DNA from: ENR-C20 sp942493145
GTDB lineage: Bacteria; Bacillota; Clostridia; Acetivibrionales; DTU013
Length of the DNA stretch: 64,000 nucleotides
Direction of reading: 5' to 3'
NCBI GenBank assembly: GCA_942493145.1
Contig: OW818679.1
Location: 2,666,001 to 2,730,000, forward strand
The notes under the pieces are model-generated. The model searched no databases. It was not told where the DNA came from and saw only the letters and a program-made list of their open reading frames with translations. Both the position numbers and the translations under genes were made by a program. Positions 40,540 through 48,606 of the stretch are shown here, one piece after another (position 1 is the stretch's first letter; every line of letters starts with the position of its first letter).

Positions 40540-41286
40540 CTATTTTTTGTTGATCAGGCTGGCTAGATATCCGCCACCGAAGCCATTGTCGATATTGACT
40601 ACCCCTACTCCGCTGGCACAGCTGTTCAACATGGTCAATAATGGAGCTAAACCCCCAAAGTTTGCACCATACCCTACACTTGTCGGAACTGCAATGACCG
40701 GCTTGTCCACCAGCCCCCCGACTACGCTTGCCAGTGCCCCTTCCATCCCTGCTACGACGACAAGCACATTCGCCCTCATCAGTGCGTCTGCACTTGCAAA
40801 CAGCCTGTGGATTCCTGCTACTCCTACATCATAGATCCTGTCTACTTTATTACCCATTACCTCTGCTGTAACAGCTGCCTCTTCTGCAACAGGTATATCC
40901 GATGTCCCGGCAGTCACAACAGCGATAACACCTTCTGAAAGACTGGTTTCTCTTCTCTTCACAACCACTATCCTTGCTGCCTCGTGATATTCCGCGTCGG
41001 AGCATATTTCCCTGATGGCTTCATATACTTCCCTTCCAGCTCTTGTAGCCATTATATTGTTTTCTTTTTCAATCAACCGGCCTACTATCATTTTGATCTG
41101 GTCTATTGTCTTGCCCTGGCTATATATTACTTCGGGAAAACCGTTACGTATGCGTCTGTGATGATCAATCTTTGCAAAACCAATGTCTTCAAATGGCAGT
41201 ATCTTCAGCTCCGCCACCGCTTCATCAACACTCATTCCACCATTTTTGACTTCCTCAAGGAGTTCCTTTAATTTCTCATTGTTCAT
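40540..41286 (-). CDS. larB: Pyridinium-3,5-biscarboxylic acid mononucleotide synthase
   Basis: LarB carboxylates and hydrolyses nicotinate adenine dinucleotide, the first step to the nickel-pincer cofactor. The 248-residue product has the N-terminal helix region (LKELLEEVKNGGMSVDEAVAEL, DHHRRIRNGFPEVIYSQGKT) and a C-terminal PurE-like domain with AVVTAGTSDIPVAEEA, VGVAGIHRL, VVVAGMEGALASVVGGLVDKPVIAVPTSVGYGANFGGLAPLLTML, the LarB signature. AGGAG stands nine bases before the ATG at 41286; another ATG two codons upstream is closer to it. It follows the DUF2520 gene and precedes the RAYT element. Confidence 0.92.
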   Translation of the reverse strand: MNNEKLKELLEEVKNGGMSVDEAVAELKILPFEDIGFAKIDHHRRIRNGFPEVIYSQGKTIDQIKMIVGRLIEKENNIMATRAGREVYEAIREICSDAEYHEAARIVVVKRRETSLSEGVIAVVTAGTSDIPVAEEAAVTAEVMGNKVDRIYDVGVAGIHRLFASADALMRANVLVVVAGMEGALASVVGGLVDKPVIAVPTSVGYGANFGGLAPLLTMLNSCASGVGVVNIDNGFGGGYLASLINKK

Positions 41287-41307
41287 TTTCATCCACTCCT
41301 ATGTCTT

Positions 41308-42273
41308 CTACTTGTCTTTCAAAAGCTCCATCAACTCATTGGCTTTCTCTTCATTTATTGATCCTTTGATGACCGCAAGCCTGGTTGTTGCCCTTCCCAT
41401 TTCCTTATACAAGCCTGACGCATCTGAATTATCATTTTCTTTTTCTTTATCCTTATCCTTATCTTTCGTGTCATTCATAATTCCGTTTATAGCATTCAGA
41501 TGCTCTTCCACCGTTACTGTATCCCCTCTGGATATTGGTCCCGTAAGAGCTCTGGTGCTTCCCATTTCAAGGATATTCCTGACGGTACTCATCAAAAGCG
41601 GACTGAATGCCTGCATGCCTGTTTCTCTATCGATACCTGCCGCTTCCAGAAGATCACCTGCGAAATACGCAAGTGTGGCTGTATAGTTGGATATTACACA
41701 GGCGGCCGCATGATAAAGAGGTTTGGTATCAGCCTTCAAAACCAGCATGGTTCCATTTAGCCTTTCAACAATTAATGAAGCATTTTTGCCTGCATCAACC
41801 GATCCTTCAAATCCGAAGCAAATGTTGAACATGTTTTTCCATGAGTTTTCCCTGTCAGGATATGTCTGGGCGGGATGAAGGGAGCCAGTGTATGCACCCG
41901 CATCTTCCAAGGGCTTTAGCAATTTTGATGTCGATGCCCCGCTGCAATGCATGAAAACCCTTCCGGCTATCTCTGATGTCGTACAGGATTCCTTTATCAG
42001 TATGGCTGCACTGGATATTTCCGAATCTGGAACTGTTATAAGCAGGACATCACTCTTTTTAACCAACTCCCGGACCGTCGGAATCGTAGCTAATGATTGA
42101 TGGTATGGATAATTGTTGTCGCTGTGCTTGTCCAATTCCAGCCGGTTATTTATATAATCAGCAGATTTGGGATTTTTACTGTATGCGCCGGTTATCTCAA
42201 ATCCCTTGTCGGCCAATGCGAAAGCAAACGCACAACCGACCCTGCCTGCTCCGATAATCCCGATTCTCATCAT
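41308..42273 (-). CDS. Rossmann-fold DUF2520 protein within the lar cluster
   Basis: This 321-residue protein has an N-terminal NAD(P)-binding domain (RIGIIGAGRVGCAFAFALADKG with the GxGxxG motif, then LLITVPDSEI, FMHCSGASTS, GSLHPAQTYPD) and a C-terminal helical DUF2520 domain (KPLYHAAACVISNYTATLAYFAGDLL, ALTGPISRGDTVTVEEHL). The fold is that of ketopantoate- or 6-phosphogluconate-type dehydrogenases, but the substrate is unknown. A charged low-complexity run (NDTKDKDKDKEKENDNSD) lies near residue 275. It is placed between larE and larB with a 9-base gap to larE, so a role beside the nickel-pincer pathway is possible but not established. Confidence 0.8.
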   Translation of the reverse strand: MMRIGIIGAGRVGCAFAFALADKGFEITGAYSKNPKSADYINNRLELDKHSDNNYPYHQSLATIPTVRELVKKSDVLLITVPDSEISSAAILIKESCTTSEIAGRVFMHCSGASTSKLLKPLEDAGAYTGSLHPAQTYPDRENSWKNMFNICFGFEGSVDAGKNASLIVERLNGTMLVLKADTKPLYHAAACVISNYTATLAYFAGDLLEAAGIDRETGMQAFSPLLMSTVRNILEMGSTRALTGPISRGDTVTVEEHLNAINGIMNDTKDKDKDKEKENDNSDASGLYKEMGRATTRLAVIKGSINEEKANELMELLKDK

Positions 42274-42282
42274 TCAACCCCT

Positions 42283-43197
42283 CTACCCGTTATCAACAGT
42301 ACTAATTACCCCTTCATAGCCTAATACCCCTCCAGAGTCTATTACTCCTTCAGTACTTATTAGCCCTTCGTTCATACTGCCGGTTCTATATCCTTCCAGG
42401 TCAAGTGTAACATATCTGAATCCAATTTCCTTCAACTTTCTGCTGACATCTTCCATTATCGCCAATTTTGTCTCTGCATTCATACCGCCGGTCCAAAATC
42501 TTTCTCTTTCTCCGGCCGCCACCTCAATACGTGCTATTTCCCCATGATGGCGAACTCTTACCTGTCTGAAGCCAAGTCCCATAAGATATTCCTCTGCTTC
42601 TTCTATCATACGCAGCTTTTCCTTTGTTATCTGATGACCAAATGGAATCCGGGTTGCAAGACAAGCCAGCGCTGGTTTGTCCCATGATGCAAGACCTGCC
42701 TGTTTGGAAAGTTCCCTGATTTCTGATTTGGTTAATCCCGCTTCCAGCAGTGGACTGACCACAAGCATCTCTGCCAGTGCCTTCATGCCCGGTCTGTAAT
42801 CGTTCAGGTCATCGGCATTTGATCCGTCAGCTATCGTGTATATGCCGTCTTTTGATGCGATAGCCTTTATACCTTCGAATATTGACTTTTTACATATATA
42901 ACATCTTTCAGGAGGGTTCGACGAAAATCCTTCAATCTCAAATTCATTTATTTCATGTATAATGTGCCTTACGCCAATCGAAGCAGTGAACTCCAATGCT
43001 TCCCCAAACTCCCTCTTGCTAATGGAAGATGAGTTCACTGTTATCGCTGTGACATTTTCTCCAAGCACATCAGATGCGATCTTCAGAAGAAAAGTGCTAT
43101 CCACTCCACCGGAAAAAGCAACCGCCAATTTATCATAACCAGATAAAATTTCTTTAAGATTCTGCAGTTTTTTCTCAAACTGCGTTAATTGCTGCAT
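42283..43197 (-). CDS. larE: ATP-dependent sacrificial sulfur transferase
   Basis: LarE adenylates the pyridinium biscarboxylate and inserts sulfur to give the thiocarboxylates of the nickel-pincer cofactor. The PP-loop is VAFSGGVDSTFLLK (about residue 27). Further family stretches are ERCYICKKSIF, DGSNADDLNDYRPGMKALAE, LSKQAGLASWDKPALACLATRIPFG and QVRVRHHGEIARIEV. Three Cys (the C-x2-C pair and the one in LACLA) could donate sulfur or hold an Fe-S cluster; which type this is cannot be told. The last ~35 residues are a repeat-like tail (LISTEGVIDSGGVLGYEGVIS). GGGAG precedes the ATG. It is the first gene of the lar unit. Confidence 0.92.
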   Translation of the reverse strand: MQQLTQFEKKLQNLKEILSGYDKLAVAFSGGVDSTFLLKIASDVLGENVTAITVNSSSISKREFGEALEFTASIGVRHIIHEINEFEIEGFSSNPPERCYICKKSIFEGIKAIASKDGIYTIADGSNADDLNDYRPGMKALAEMLVVSPLLEAGLTKSEIRELSKQAGLASWDKPALACLATRIPFGHQITKEKLRMIEEAEEYLMGLGFRQVRVRHHGEIARIEVAAGERERFWTGGMNAETKLAIMEDVSRKLKEIGFRYVTLDLEGYRTGSMNEGLISTEGVIDSGGVLGYEGVISTVDNG

Positions 43198-43271
43198 CTG
43201 TATACTCCCTCAAACTTTCTCTCCGGATATTTCTATTATCCACAATATTTCGCAATTCACAATACTTTTTA

Positions 43272-43335
43272 AGTATATCTCTTAAGGCATAATCTGAAAA
43301 CAAAATTAAGCAATTATTTCACTTGTTTTACAAGT
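43272..43335 (-). promoter_or_regulatory. larE promoter and adjacent palindrome
   Basis: Minus strand TTTTCA (43295-43300), 17-base spacer, TATACT (43272-43277). Just upstream is ACTTGTTTTACAAGT (43321-43335), a 6+3+6 palindrome that may be an activator or repressor site. The 386-base gap to the next gene also holds the 15-bp repeat described separately. Confidence 0.5.
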
Positions 43336-43442
43336 AGTTTACATCCATTGTACGCAATAGCCCCCTCTGCTATGATAAGGTTAGATTTCTGTATTCACAG
43401 GGCTTTGCGTTCATAACTGAATTATCAGTCCCAGCGAGGTAA

Positions 43443-43545
43443 ATATAGCAGAAGTATATATAGCAGCAGTACATATAGCAAATGCCCATATAGCAGAAGC
43501 ACATATAGCAGAGTAACATATAGCAGCGGTAGATATAGACGTGGT
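43443..43545. repeat. 15-bp tandem repeat, about six to seven copies
   Basis: ATATAGCAGAAGTAC-type units begin at 43443, 43458 and every 15 bases to about 43540, directly upstream of the secreted-protein gene. Confidence 0.88.
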
Positions 43546-43583
43546 AAAAATAACAGAAATGTATTATGAGGTTATACATAAAA

Positions 43584-46250
43584 ATGAAAAGGCTTACAGG
43601 CGTATTGATTCTAGTAGTACTCCTTCTCTTTTGCAGTGTTGGAGTGTCTGCTTTGGATGAGACGAAAATACAATATAATAATGTCATATATTCGATTGAA
43701 GGTGCGCTTGAAACGGATGTGGCCGCAACGCTGCCTTTTTCAATCGAACGGTCAACAGACGGGCTTCTGCTGACTGACAAGGTCACAGGCATCACGGCAT
43801 CCATCTTCATCACCAATCTTGACGATGATTCTCTTGAGGTTTTGCGCAATTATTATAATGATGCTACCTCCACCGATTCTCAGATATTTGATAAATTTGT
43901 AAAACTGAAAAAAAGCTATATTCCTGCTACGCTTGAATTATACAGATTAAGCTTTCTGTATGGAGAATCCGGTGATGCTACGGCCGAATCCAATATGAAG
44001 GTTTTCAGCGATAAATCAGATATCGTATTTGGGCAGGAAGCAAATGTATACCTGTACAATATAATAAATACAGATGTTAACGGCAGCGAAGAAAAGACCC
44101 ATCTCGACCTTATCATTCCGGTGCCTTCAGATTTCTCTGTCATCAGTATTTATTTCACCCTGGAAAAAGGCAATCTTGATGCCGACGCCGACAGGGCTAT
44201 ATCAGGAATACTGTCACATTTGAATTTTGAGGGTCTGGCAACACAGCAGAATAAACTTACCGTGCTTAAGGATTCAGCAGCTGTCGGATTTGCAAATGCC
44301 GGTGTCTATCCTGCCATAACAAGTGATAATATCAGGGTCTCAGAATACAAAGATGATATAGCAGGATTCACTATAAAGTATCCATCGATATATACTCCAT
44401 ATATGGAAAACAGCATCGGCGGCAGATTGACTAGTAAAAGCTTTAAAATCGATGCCGATACAATATTTTCTGTCGTTTCAGAGCCCATAGGCAAATCCGA
44501 TTCGGCAGACGGCGATTATGATCCTGTCAAAGAAAAGATAGCTTTAAACAAGGCGATTGTACCGATGCCCATAACCGTCACAACTGACAAAACGATATCA
44601 ATTTCAGGCCGTGATTTCTATTGCTTTGAATATACAACATCCATGTCTTCAGGTACCGTATCGCAAAAGCATTATACGCTCCAATATTACGTTGTGAATG
44701 ATGACCGGCTTTATTGTCTTGAGTTGCGCAGTCGCAGTAATTCACCATCAGATGCTCTCTTGAAGCAATTCAGGCAGATAGCTTTGTCTTTGGCTTTCAC
44801 CGAAAACCCGGCAAATGCTGGAGCTGTAGATGCTGGAGTAGCTGAAACAATTTCTTCAGACTTCACAGAATATTTAAATAACGAGGAAGGCTACAGCTTC
44901 CGATATCCACTCAACTGGAGTCTAAAAGACATATCCCGTGACATCAACTTCGATGTACTTAAGCTTGATATGCCTGAGCTTTCGGCTTATGCAAGCATTT
45001 ACACAACTGAAGGTGAGCTTGAACCAGGCCTTGAACGAGATGAAATCATATCAGGTATTACCGGCACGAGTACTCCTGAAATGCAAACCATAATTGGTAA
45101 ATACAACCCTCCTTTTTTAAATACAAAAACGAAGCTGCTTGCATTGAGTACCAGAAATGATGGAGATGTTCTTTACATATACAGGTTACTCGACTATTTG
45201 GATACGAGCGAAAGAAATAAGCTCTGTTATGCTGTTGATGCAGTAAAGGGTAAAAAAATATACTCCATGTTTGTATCAGTCAGTGAATATGCCGCGACCG
45301 ACGGAACCATCACCAATTCGGCTATGAATAATAACATCACCGAAATTGTTTCATCCTTCCATGTTGAAGACACGGCATTATCCAAAACGAGGCAACTTGA
45401 TGGAGAAACAAGAAACAGAAAGGTTATTACCCTTGAAATGATTATGAGAGCATTCCTTGGAGATGATGCAAAGGTAACATCAGTAACAAATACCGCATCC
45501 GATGGCAGTCTTTACATAACTGTGGATGATGTCCCTGATAGCGGCTATTACAAGGTCCTTCCCGATTTCAAGAAAAATTCCTTCTCCATTCTTGATAAAA
45601 CCCTTAAGGTTGATATACTTGCAGCAGAAATCCAAAAAGTATACATGAATAGTGCTGGAGCGACCATCAACTCCATTTCGCTTAATATGGACAACATGAG
45701 TTTCAGCTTTGTAACCAGCAATCCTGATCAGATTTCTCAAACCTCAAAGGATTATAAAATTGATGTTGCCTTTACTGAAAAAGGCGTCAGTTGGGACACA
45801 GCTTTTGATCAACATGCCAGTTTCCTGAGGACAAAATTCAAGGATTATGTAAAAACAATTTTCCCATCTGAAACTAAGGTGTACTATGCCAAAGAGGATG
45901 AATTCAAGGATATCGAAAACTACAGAAAGAATAATTGTAACTATTATACTGCTGTATATTTTTCCATCAATGCAACTGAGTTTAGTTTTACACTGCAAGT
46001 CAACCCCTGGAATGATGATATTAGAATCATCGATTTCAAATCCTCAAAGGACATGGCAGACGAAATAAATGCCATTTTCCATGGCAGAGATGGCAGCAAC
46101 CTGTTCTCAGAGTACTATTTTGATGCCGAAAGCCAGATTATAAGCATTTATTATGAATCATATAAAGATGGCTCTGAAGGGCTTATTGAAGAGAATTATA
46201 AGGTTAAATTCAATCCCGAAACGATGGAACTCACTTATACCAAGATGTGA
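43584..46250 (+). CDS. Large secreted protein with repeated PsbP-like segments
   Basis: From the ATG at 43584 the 888-residue protein has a cleavable signal peptide (KRLTGVLILVVLLLFCSVGVSA). Two to three related segments follow, each with the pattern 'aromatic-x-(I/F)-x-YP-x-x-W/Y' (GFTIKYPSIYTPYM near residue 262, GYSFRYPLNWSLKD near residue 440) and later a strand of hydrophobic-polar alternation (RQIALSLAF, IVSSFHVED), typical of PsbP-like or DUF1795-type stress proteins that sit outside the membrane. The C-terminal third has no recognised similarity. GAGG lies 12 bases before this ATG, and the ATG at 43566 has no ribosome binding site. It is alone on the plus strand, divergent from larE. 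Confidence 0.65.
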   Translation: MKRLTGVLILVVLLLFCSVGVSALDETKIQYNNVIYSIEGALETDVAATLPFSIERSTDGLLLTDKVTGITASIFITNLDDDSLEVLRNYYNDATSTDSQIFDKFVKLKKSYIPATLELYRLSFLYGESGDATAESNMKVFSDKSDIVFGQEANVYLYNIINTDVNGSEEKTHLDLIIPVPSDFSVISIYFTLEKGNLDADADRAISGILSHLNFEGLATQQNKLTVLKDSAAVGFANAGVYPAITSDNIRVSEYKDDIAGFTIKYPSIYTPYMENSIGGRLTSKSFKIDADTIFSVVSEPIGKSDSADGDYDPVKEKIALNKAIVPMPITVTTDKTISISGRDFYCFEYTTSMSSGTVSQKHYTLQYYVVNDDRLYCLELRSRSNSPSDALLKQFRQIALSLAFTENPANAGAVDAGVAETISSDFTEYLNNEEGYSFRYPLNWSLKDISRDINFDVLKLDMPELSAYASIYTTEGELEPGLERDEIISGITGTSTPEMQTIIGKYNPPFLNTKTKLLALSTRNDGDVLYIYRLLDYLDTSERNKLCYAVDAVKGKKIYSMFVSVSEYAATDGTITNSAMNNNITEIVSSFHVEDTALSKTRQLDGETRNRKVITLEMIMRAFLGDDAKVTSVTNTASDGSLYITVDDVPDSGYYKVLPDFKKNSFSILDKTLKVDILAAEIQKVYMNSAGATINSISLNMDNMSFSFVTSNPDQISQTSKDYKIDVAFTEKGVSWDTAFDQHASFLRTKFKDYVKTIFPSETKVYYAKEDEFKDIENYRKNNCNYYTAVYFSINATEFSFTLQVNPWNDDIRIIDFKSSKDMADEINAIFHGRDGSNLFSEYYFDAESQIISIYYESYKDGSEGLIEENYKVKFNPETMELTYTKM

Positions 46251-46254
46251 TATA

Positions 46255-46297
46255 GCCCCTGAATCTTATCCCAATCAGGGGCCAGGTTACTTTTCCC
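46255..46297 (+). terminator. Probable terminator of the secreted-protein gene
   Basis: GCCCCTGA (46255-46262) pairs perfectly with TCAGGGGC (46275-46282). A weak TTTT follows at 46291. Confidence 0.55.
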
Positions 46298-46308
46298 CTA
46301 TTGCGTTT

Positions 46309-46409
46309 GCTGACTTACTGCGCCTGCTGACTTACTGCACCTACTGACTTACTGCACCTGCTGACTTACTGCACCTGCTGACTTATTGCGTTTGCTGACT
46401 TACTGCACT
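46309..46409. repeat. 17-bp tandem repeat, about six copies
   Basis: TGACTTAC recurs at 46311, 46328, 46345, 46362, 46379 (TGACTTAT) and 46396 at exact 17-base steps, with CTGCACCTGC between. The last copies lie within the end of the DMT transporter gene and encode its terminal AVSQQTQ. Confidence 0.9.
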
Positions 46410-47354
46410 TTCTGTATTTACTGCTTTCCTGCCGAAAATCTTTAGTTGTGAAAACAGCATCCCTGCCAGCATAAGAAGGCAGCCGACATATCCACGGATG
46501 CCAAGATTCTCCTTCAATATTATTATTCCGCCGATGCTGGCGAAAACTGTTTCCATACTAAGTACTATGGCTGCATGTGAAGGCTTTGCGTGCCTTTGGC
46601 CTAATACCTGCAATGTATATGCCACGCCTACCGAGAATACTCCACCATATATAATAGGCACAGCTGCCTGTACCAGGCTTGCAATTTCAATCTTCTCAAA
46701 GATCAATGCAGTCGTCATACTCAACACAGAACAAGTAATGAATTGCATAAGAGCCAGCTTTACAGCAGCTATCCAGTTGGAAAAGCGATCAATGAGAATT
46801 ATATGGATCGCCCAGAAGAATGCACCGCATAGTTCTAAAAGGTCACCCCGGGAAATTGACAAGTCTCCGGTTATGCTCAGAAGATAAAGCCCAATCAATG
46901 CGAGGACGGCTCCAAGCCATGTGTTCATGTGAGTTTTGTGCTTGAGGAAAATTCCCAGTATCGGTACAAATACTATGTAAAGTCCTGTTATGAATGCCGC
47001 TTTTCCAGCTTCTGTTTCAACAAGGCCCAGTTGCTGGAACGATACACCAATGAATAGGACAATCCCCGCAATTATTCCCGCTAAAATGGTAAGGCCATTG
47101 CCAAATCCTTGTGTGAGGTCACCACTGCCGGCACCTTTGACAGCATCACTGCCGGTATCATTCCCATCGGTTTGTTTTCTCCTGCTTATCAGGTAAAATG
47201 GAAGGATGACCAGACTTCCCAATGCAAACCTTACTCCTGTATATGTGAAAGCGCCCAAATAATCGGCCACCGATTTCTGTGCTACAAACGCAAAGCCCCA
47301 GATGGCAGCCGCCATCAGCAATATCATATTTGACTTCAATACCTGTTGTTTCAT
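46383..47354 (-). CDS. EamA/DMT-superfamily transporter
   Basis: This 323-residue protein has ten spans in two EamA halves: MAAAIWGFAFVAQKSVADYLGAFTYTGVRFALGSLVILPF at the start and AVKLALMQFITCSVLSMTTAL, GVFSVGVAYTLQVLGQRHAKPSHAAIVLSMETVFASIGGIIILKENL in the second half. These carriers export small metabolites or amino acids; the substrate is not identifiable. A polar insert (TDGNDTGSDAVKGAGSGD) lies after span two. GGGGAC precedes the ATG. The last codons come from a 17-bp tandem repeat. Confidence 0.85.
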   Translation of the reverse strand: MKQQVLKSNMILLMAAAIWGFAFVAQKSVADYLGAFTYTGVRFALGSLVILPFYLISRRKQTDGNDTGSDAVKGAGSGDLTQGFGNGLTILAGIIAGIVLFIGVSFQQLGLVETEAGKAAFITGLYIVFVPILGIFLKHKTHMNTWLGAVLALIGLYLLSITGDLSISRGDLLELCGAFFWAIHIILIDRFSNWIAAVKLALMQFITCSVLSMTTALIFEKIEIASLVQAAVPIIYGGVFSVGVAYTLQVLGQRHAKPSHAAIVLSMETVFASIGGIIILKENLGIRGYVGCLLMLAGMLFSQLKIFGRKAVNTESAVSQQTQ

Positions 47355-47489
47355 ATCTGTCCCCGTTTCTGCAGTGTTAAATTGATTACGTCTCTATCTT
47401 GAGTTAACAATGATAAATATGTTAACACAAATATAGCGATGATGTAAGTCCTTTTCCTGTTTTCCCTCCTTTTATTTTCTTATCTTTGT

Positions 47490-48521
47490 CTACTCCCTGA
47501 ACCTCATCAGCTGATTGCTGTCGAACTGCCATTGGGGAGTAACCAGCACACTGCCAAAATCCAACGGGTACCACGGGCTGATACTTTCATCATTATTGTT
47601 CTTAAGGATATGAATATCCTGCGCAGGCATATAGCTTTGAGCAAGCATGAATACTTTTTGGTGGGTCACAGCATTTTCAGCCATATCAATAACGATTACC
47701 GCATGGCCAGGGCTGCCCCCCTTAATAAATACGTCCCCGGGCTGTGCTTCTTCGACTTGTATTGAATCCATTTCACGTGATAAGGACAGCGATCCGGCAT
47801 ATGCAAACACTATCTCGAGGTACTTTCTGAAAACACTGTAATCATTTGAATATGAGGTCTTCTCAACCCAATAGGCTTTATTTCCGTCAACAGCAATCCT
47901 CTCTCCGTTGAGCCACCTTTTATAATCGGCTACAAAACCGTTTGTGAAGTTGAAATGTATGCTATCATATGATCCTTTGCCATAAAGGTATTCAGCCCTT
48001 AGCCTTATGACGGCATCTGCACATTGCTGGAGATCACGTGTGCCAATATCCAGGTCGATTACCGCTGAGTGCACATCGGCGGTCTTCAGCCGGCCATCAT
48101 ACAATTTGACATCTGTCCCATCCTGCTTTAATGGCAGCTTTCTAAGAAATTCGCAGAAAGAACCGGGTTCGGCTGCAATCCTGGAGAACCCTTGAGGAGG
48201 AAGGAATCTGGTCTCTATTGAATCCCCATCTGGATTAAGGATTACATCGTCCGGTTTCTGAGAGCCATCCACTTTTTGAGAACCGTCCCCCTCCGGTTTC
48301 TGAGAGTCGTCCACTTTTTGAGAACCGTCCCCCTCCAGTTTCTGAGAACCGTCTACTTTTTGAGAACCGTCCCCCTCCAGTTTCTGAGAGTCGTCTACTT
48401 TTTGAGAACCGTCCCCCCGATCTTTTGGATATGAGCAGGAGGTTGCAGAAAGGAATGCCAAAGTGGCAGATATTAATAGAATTATCGTTAAAGGTAGTGG
48501 ACTTTTAGCCAAGTCACTCAT
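47490..48521 (-). CDS. DUF4846 lipoprotein with GDGSQK repeat region
   Basis: The signal LPLTIILLISATLAFLSATSCS ends in a lipobox, so the mature protein is attached at Cys. Residues ~38-95 are a 14-residue repeat (D-G-S-Q-K-V-D-D-S-Q-K-L-E-G, four times) encoded by four GGGGACGG DNA repeats, followed by the DUF4846 domain (FLPPQGFSRIAAEPGSFCEFLRKLPLK, DVHSAVIDLDIGTRDLQQCADAVIRLRAEYLY, HFNFTNGFVADYKRWLNG, EAQPGDVFIKGGSPGHAVIVIDMA, AQSYMPAQDIHILKN). The function of the domain is unknown. The ATG at 48521 is only ~1 base from AGGAG; a TTG three codons inside (48512) has better spacing. The repeat is a flexible, charged spacer between lipid anchor and domain. Confidence 0.82.
   Translation of the reverse strand: MSDLAKSPLPLTIILLISATLAFLSATSCSYPKDRGDGSQKVDDSQKLEGDGSQKVDGSQKLEGDGSQKVDDSQKPEGDGSQKVDGSQKPDDVILNPDGDSIETRFLPPQGFSRIAAEPGSFCEFLRKLPLKQDGTDVKLYDGRLKTADVHSAVIDLDIGTRDLQQCADAVIRLRAEYLYGKGSYDSIHFNFTNGFVADYKRWLNGERIAVDGNKAYWVEKTSYSNDYSVFRKYLEIVFAYAGSLSLSREMDSIQVEEAQPGDVFIKGGSPGHAVIVIDMAENAVTHQKVFMLAQSYMPAQDIHILKNNNDESISPWYPLDFGSVLVTPQWQFDSNQLMRFRE
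48250..48416 (-). repeat. In-frame 42-bp tandem array of GGGGACGG repeats inside lipoprotein gene
   Basis: Full copies start at 48271, 48313, 48355 and 48397 (period exactly 42 bases). Between them lie decayed copies such as AGTTTCTGAGAGTCGTC. Each 42-base unit adds 14 codons. Confidence 0.95.
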
Positions 48522-48606
48522 CTCCTGAATCCGTTTTAATTGTGTTCAGAGTCGGCCTTTTGCGGCATATTGACGCCTATTACAGCCTGTTGCGGTCTCT
48601 TTCGGC

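Noticed and set aside
43370..43849. Minus-strand frame rich in Cys-Tyr-Met opposite the secreted-protein gene
   Set aside because: It is the opposite-strand translation of the 15-bp repeat and of the real gene's start.
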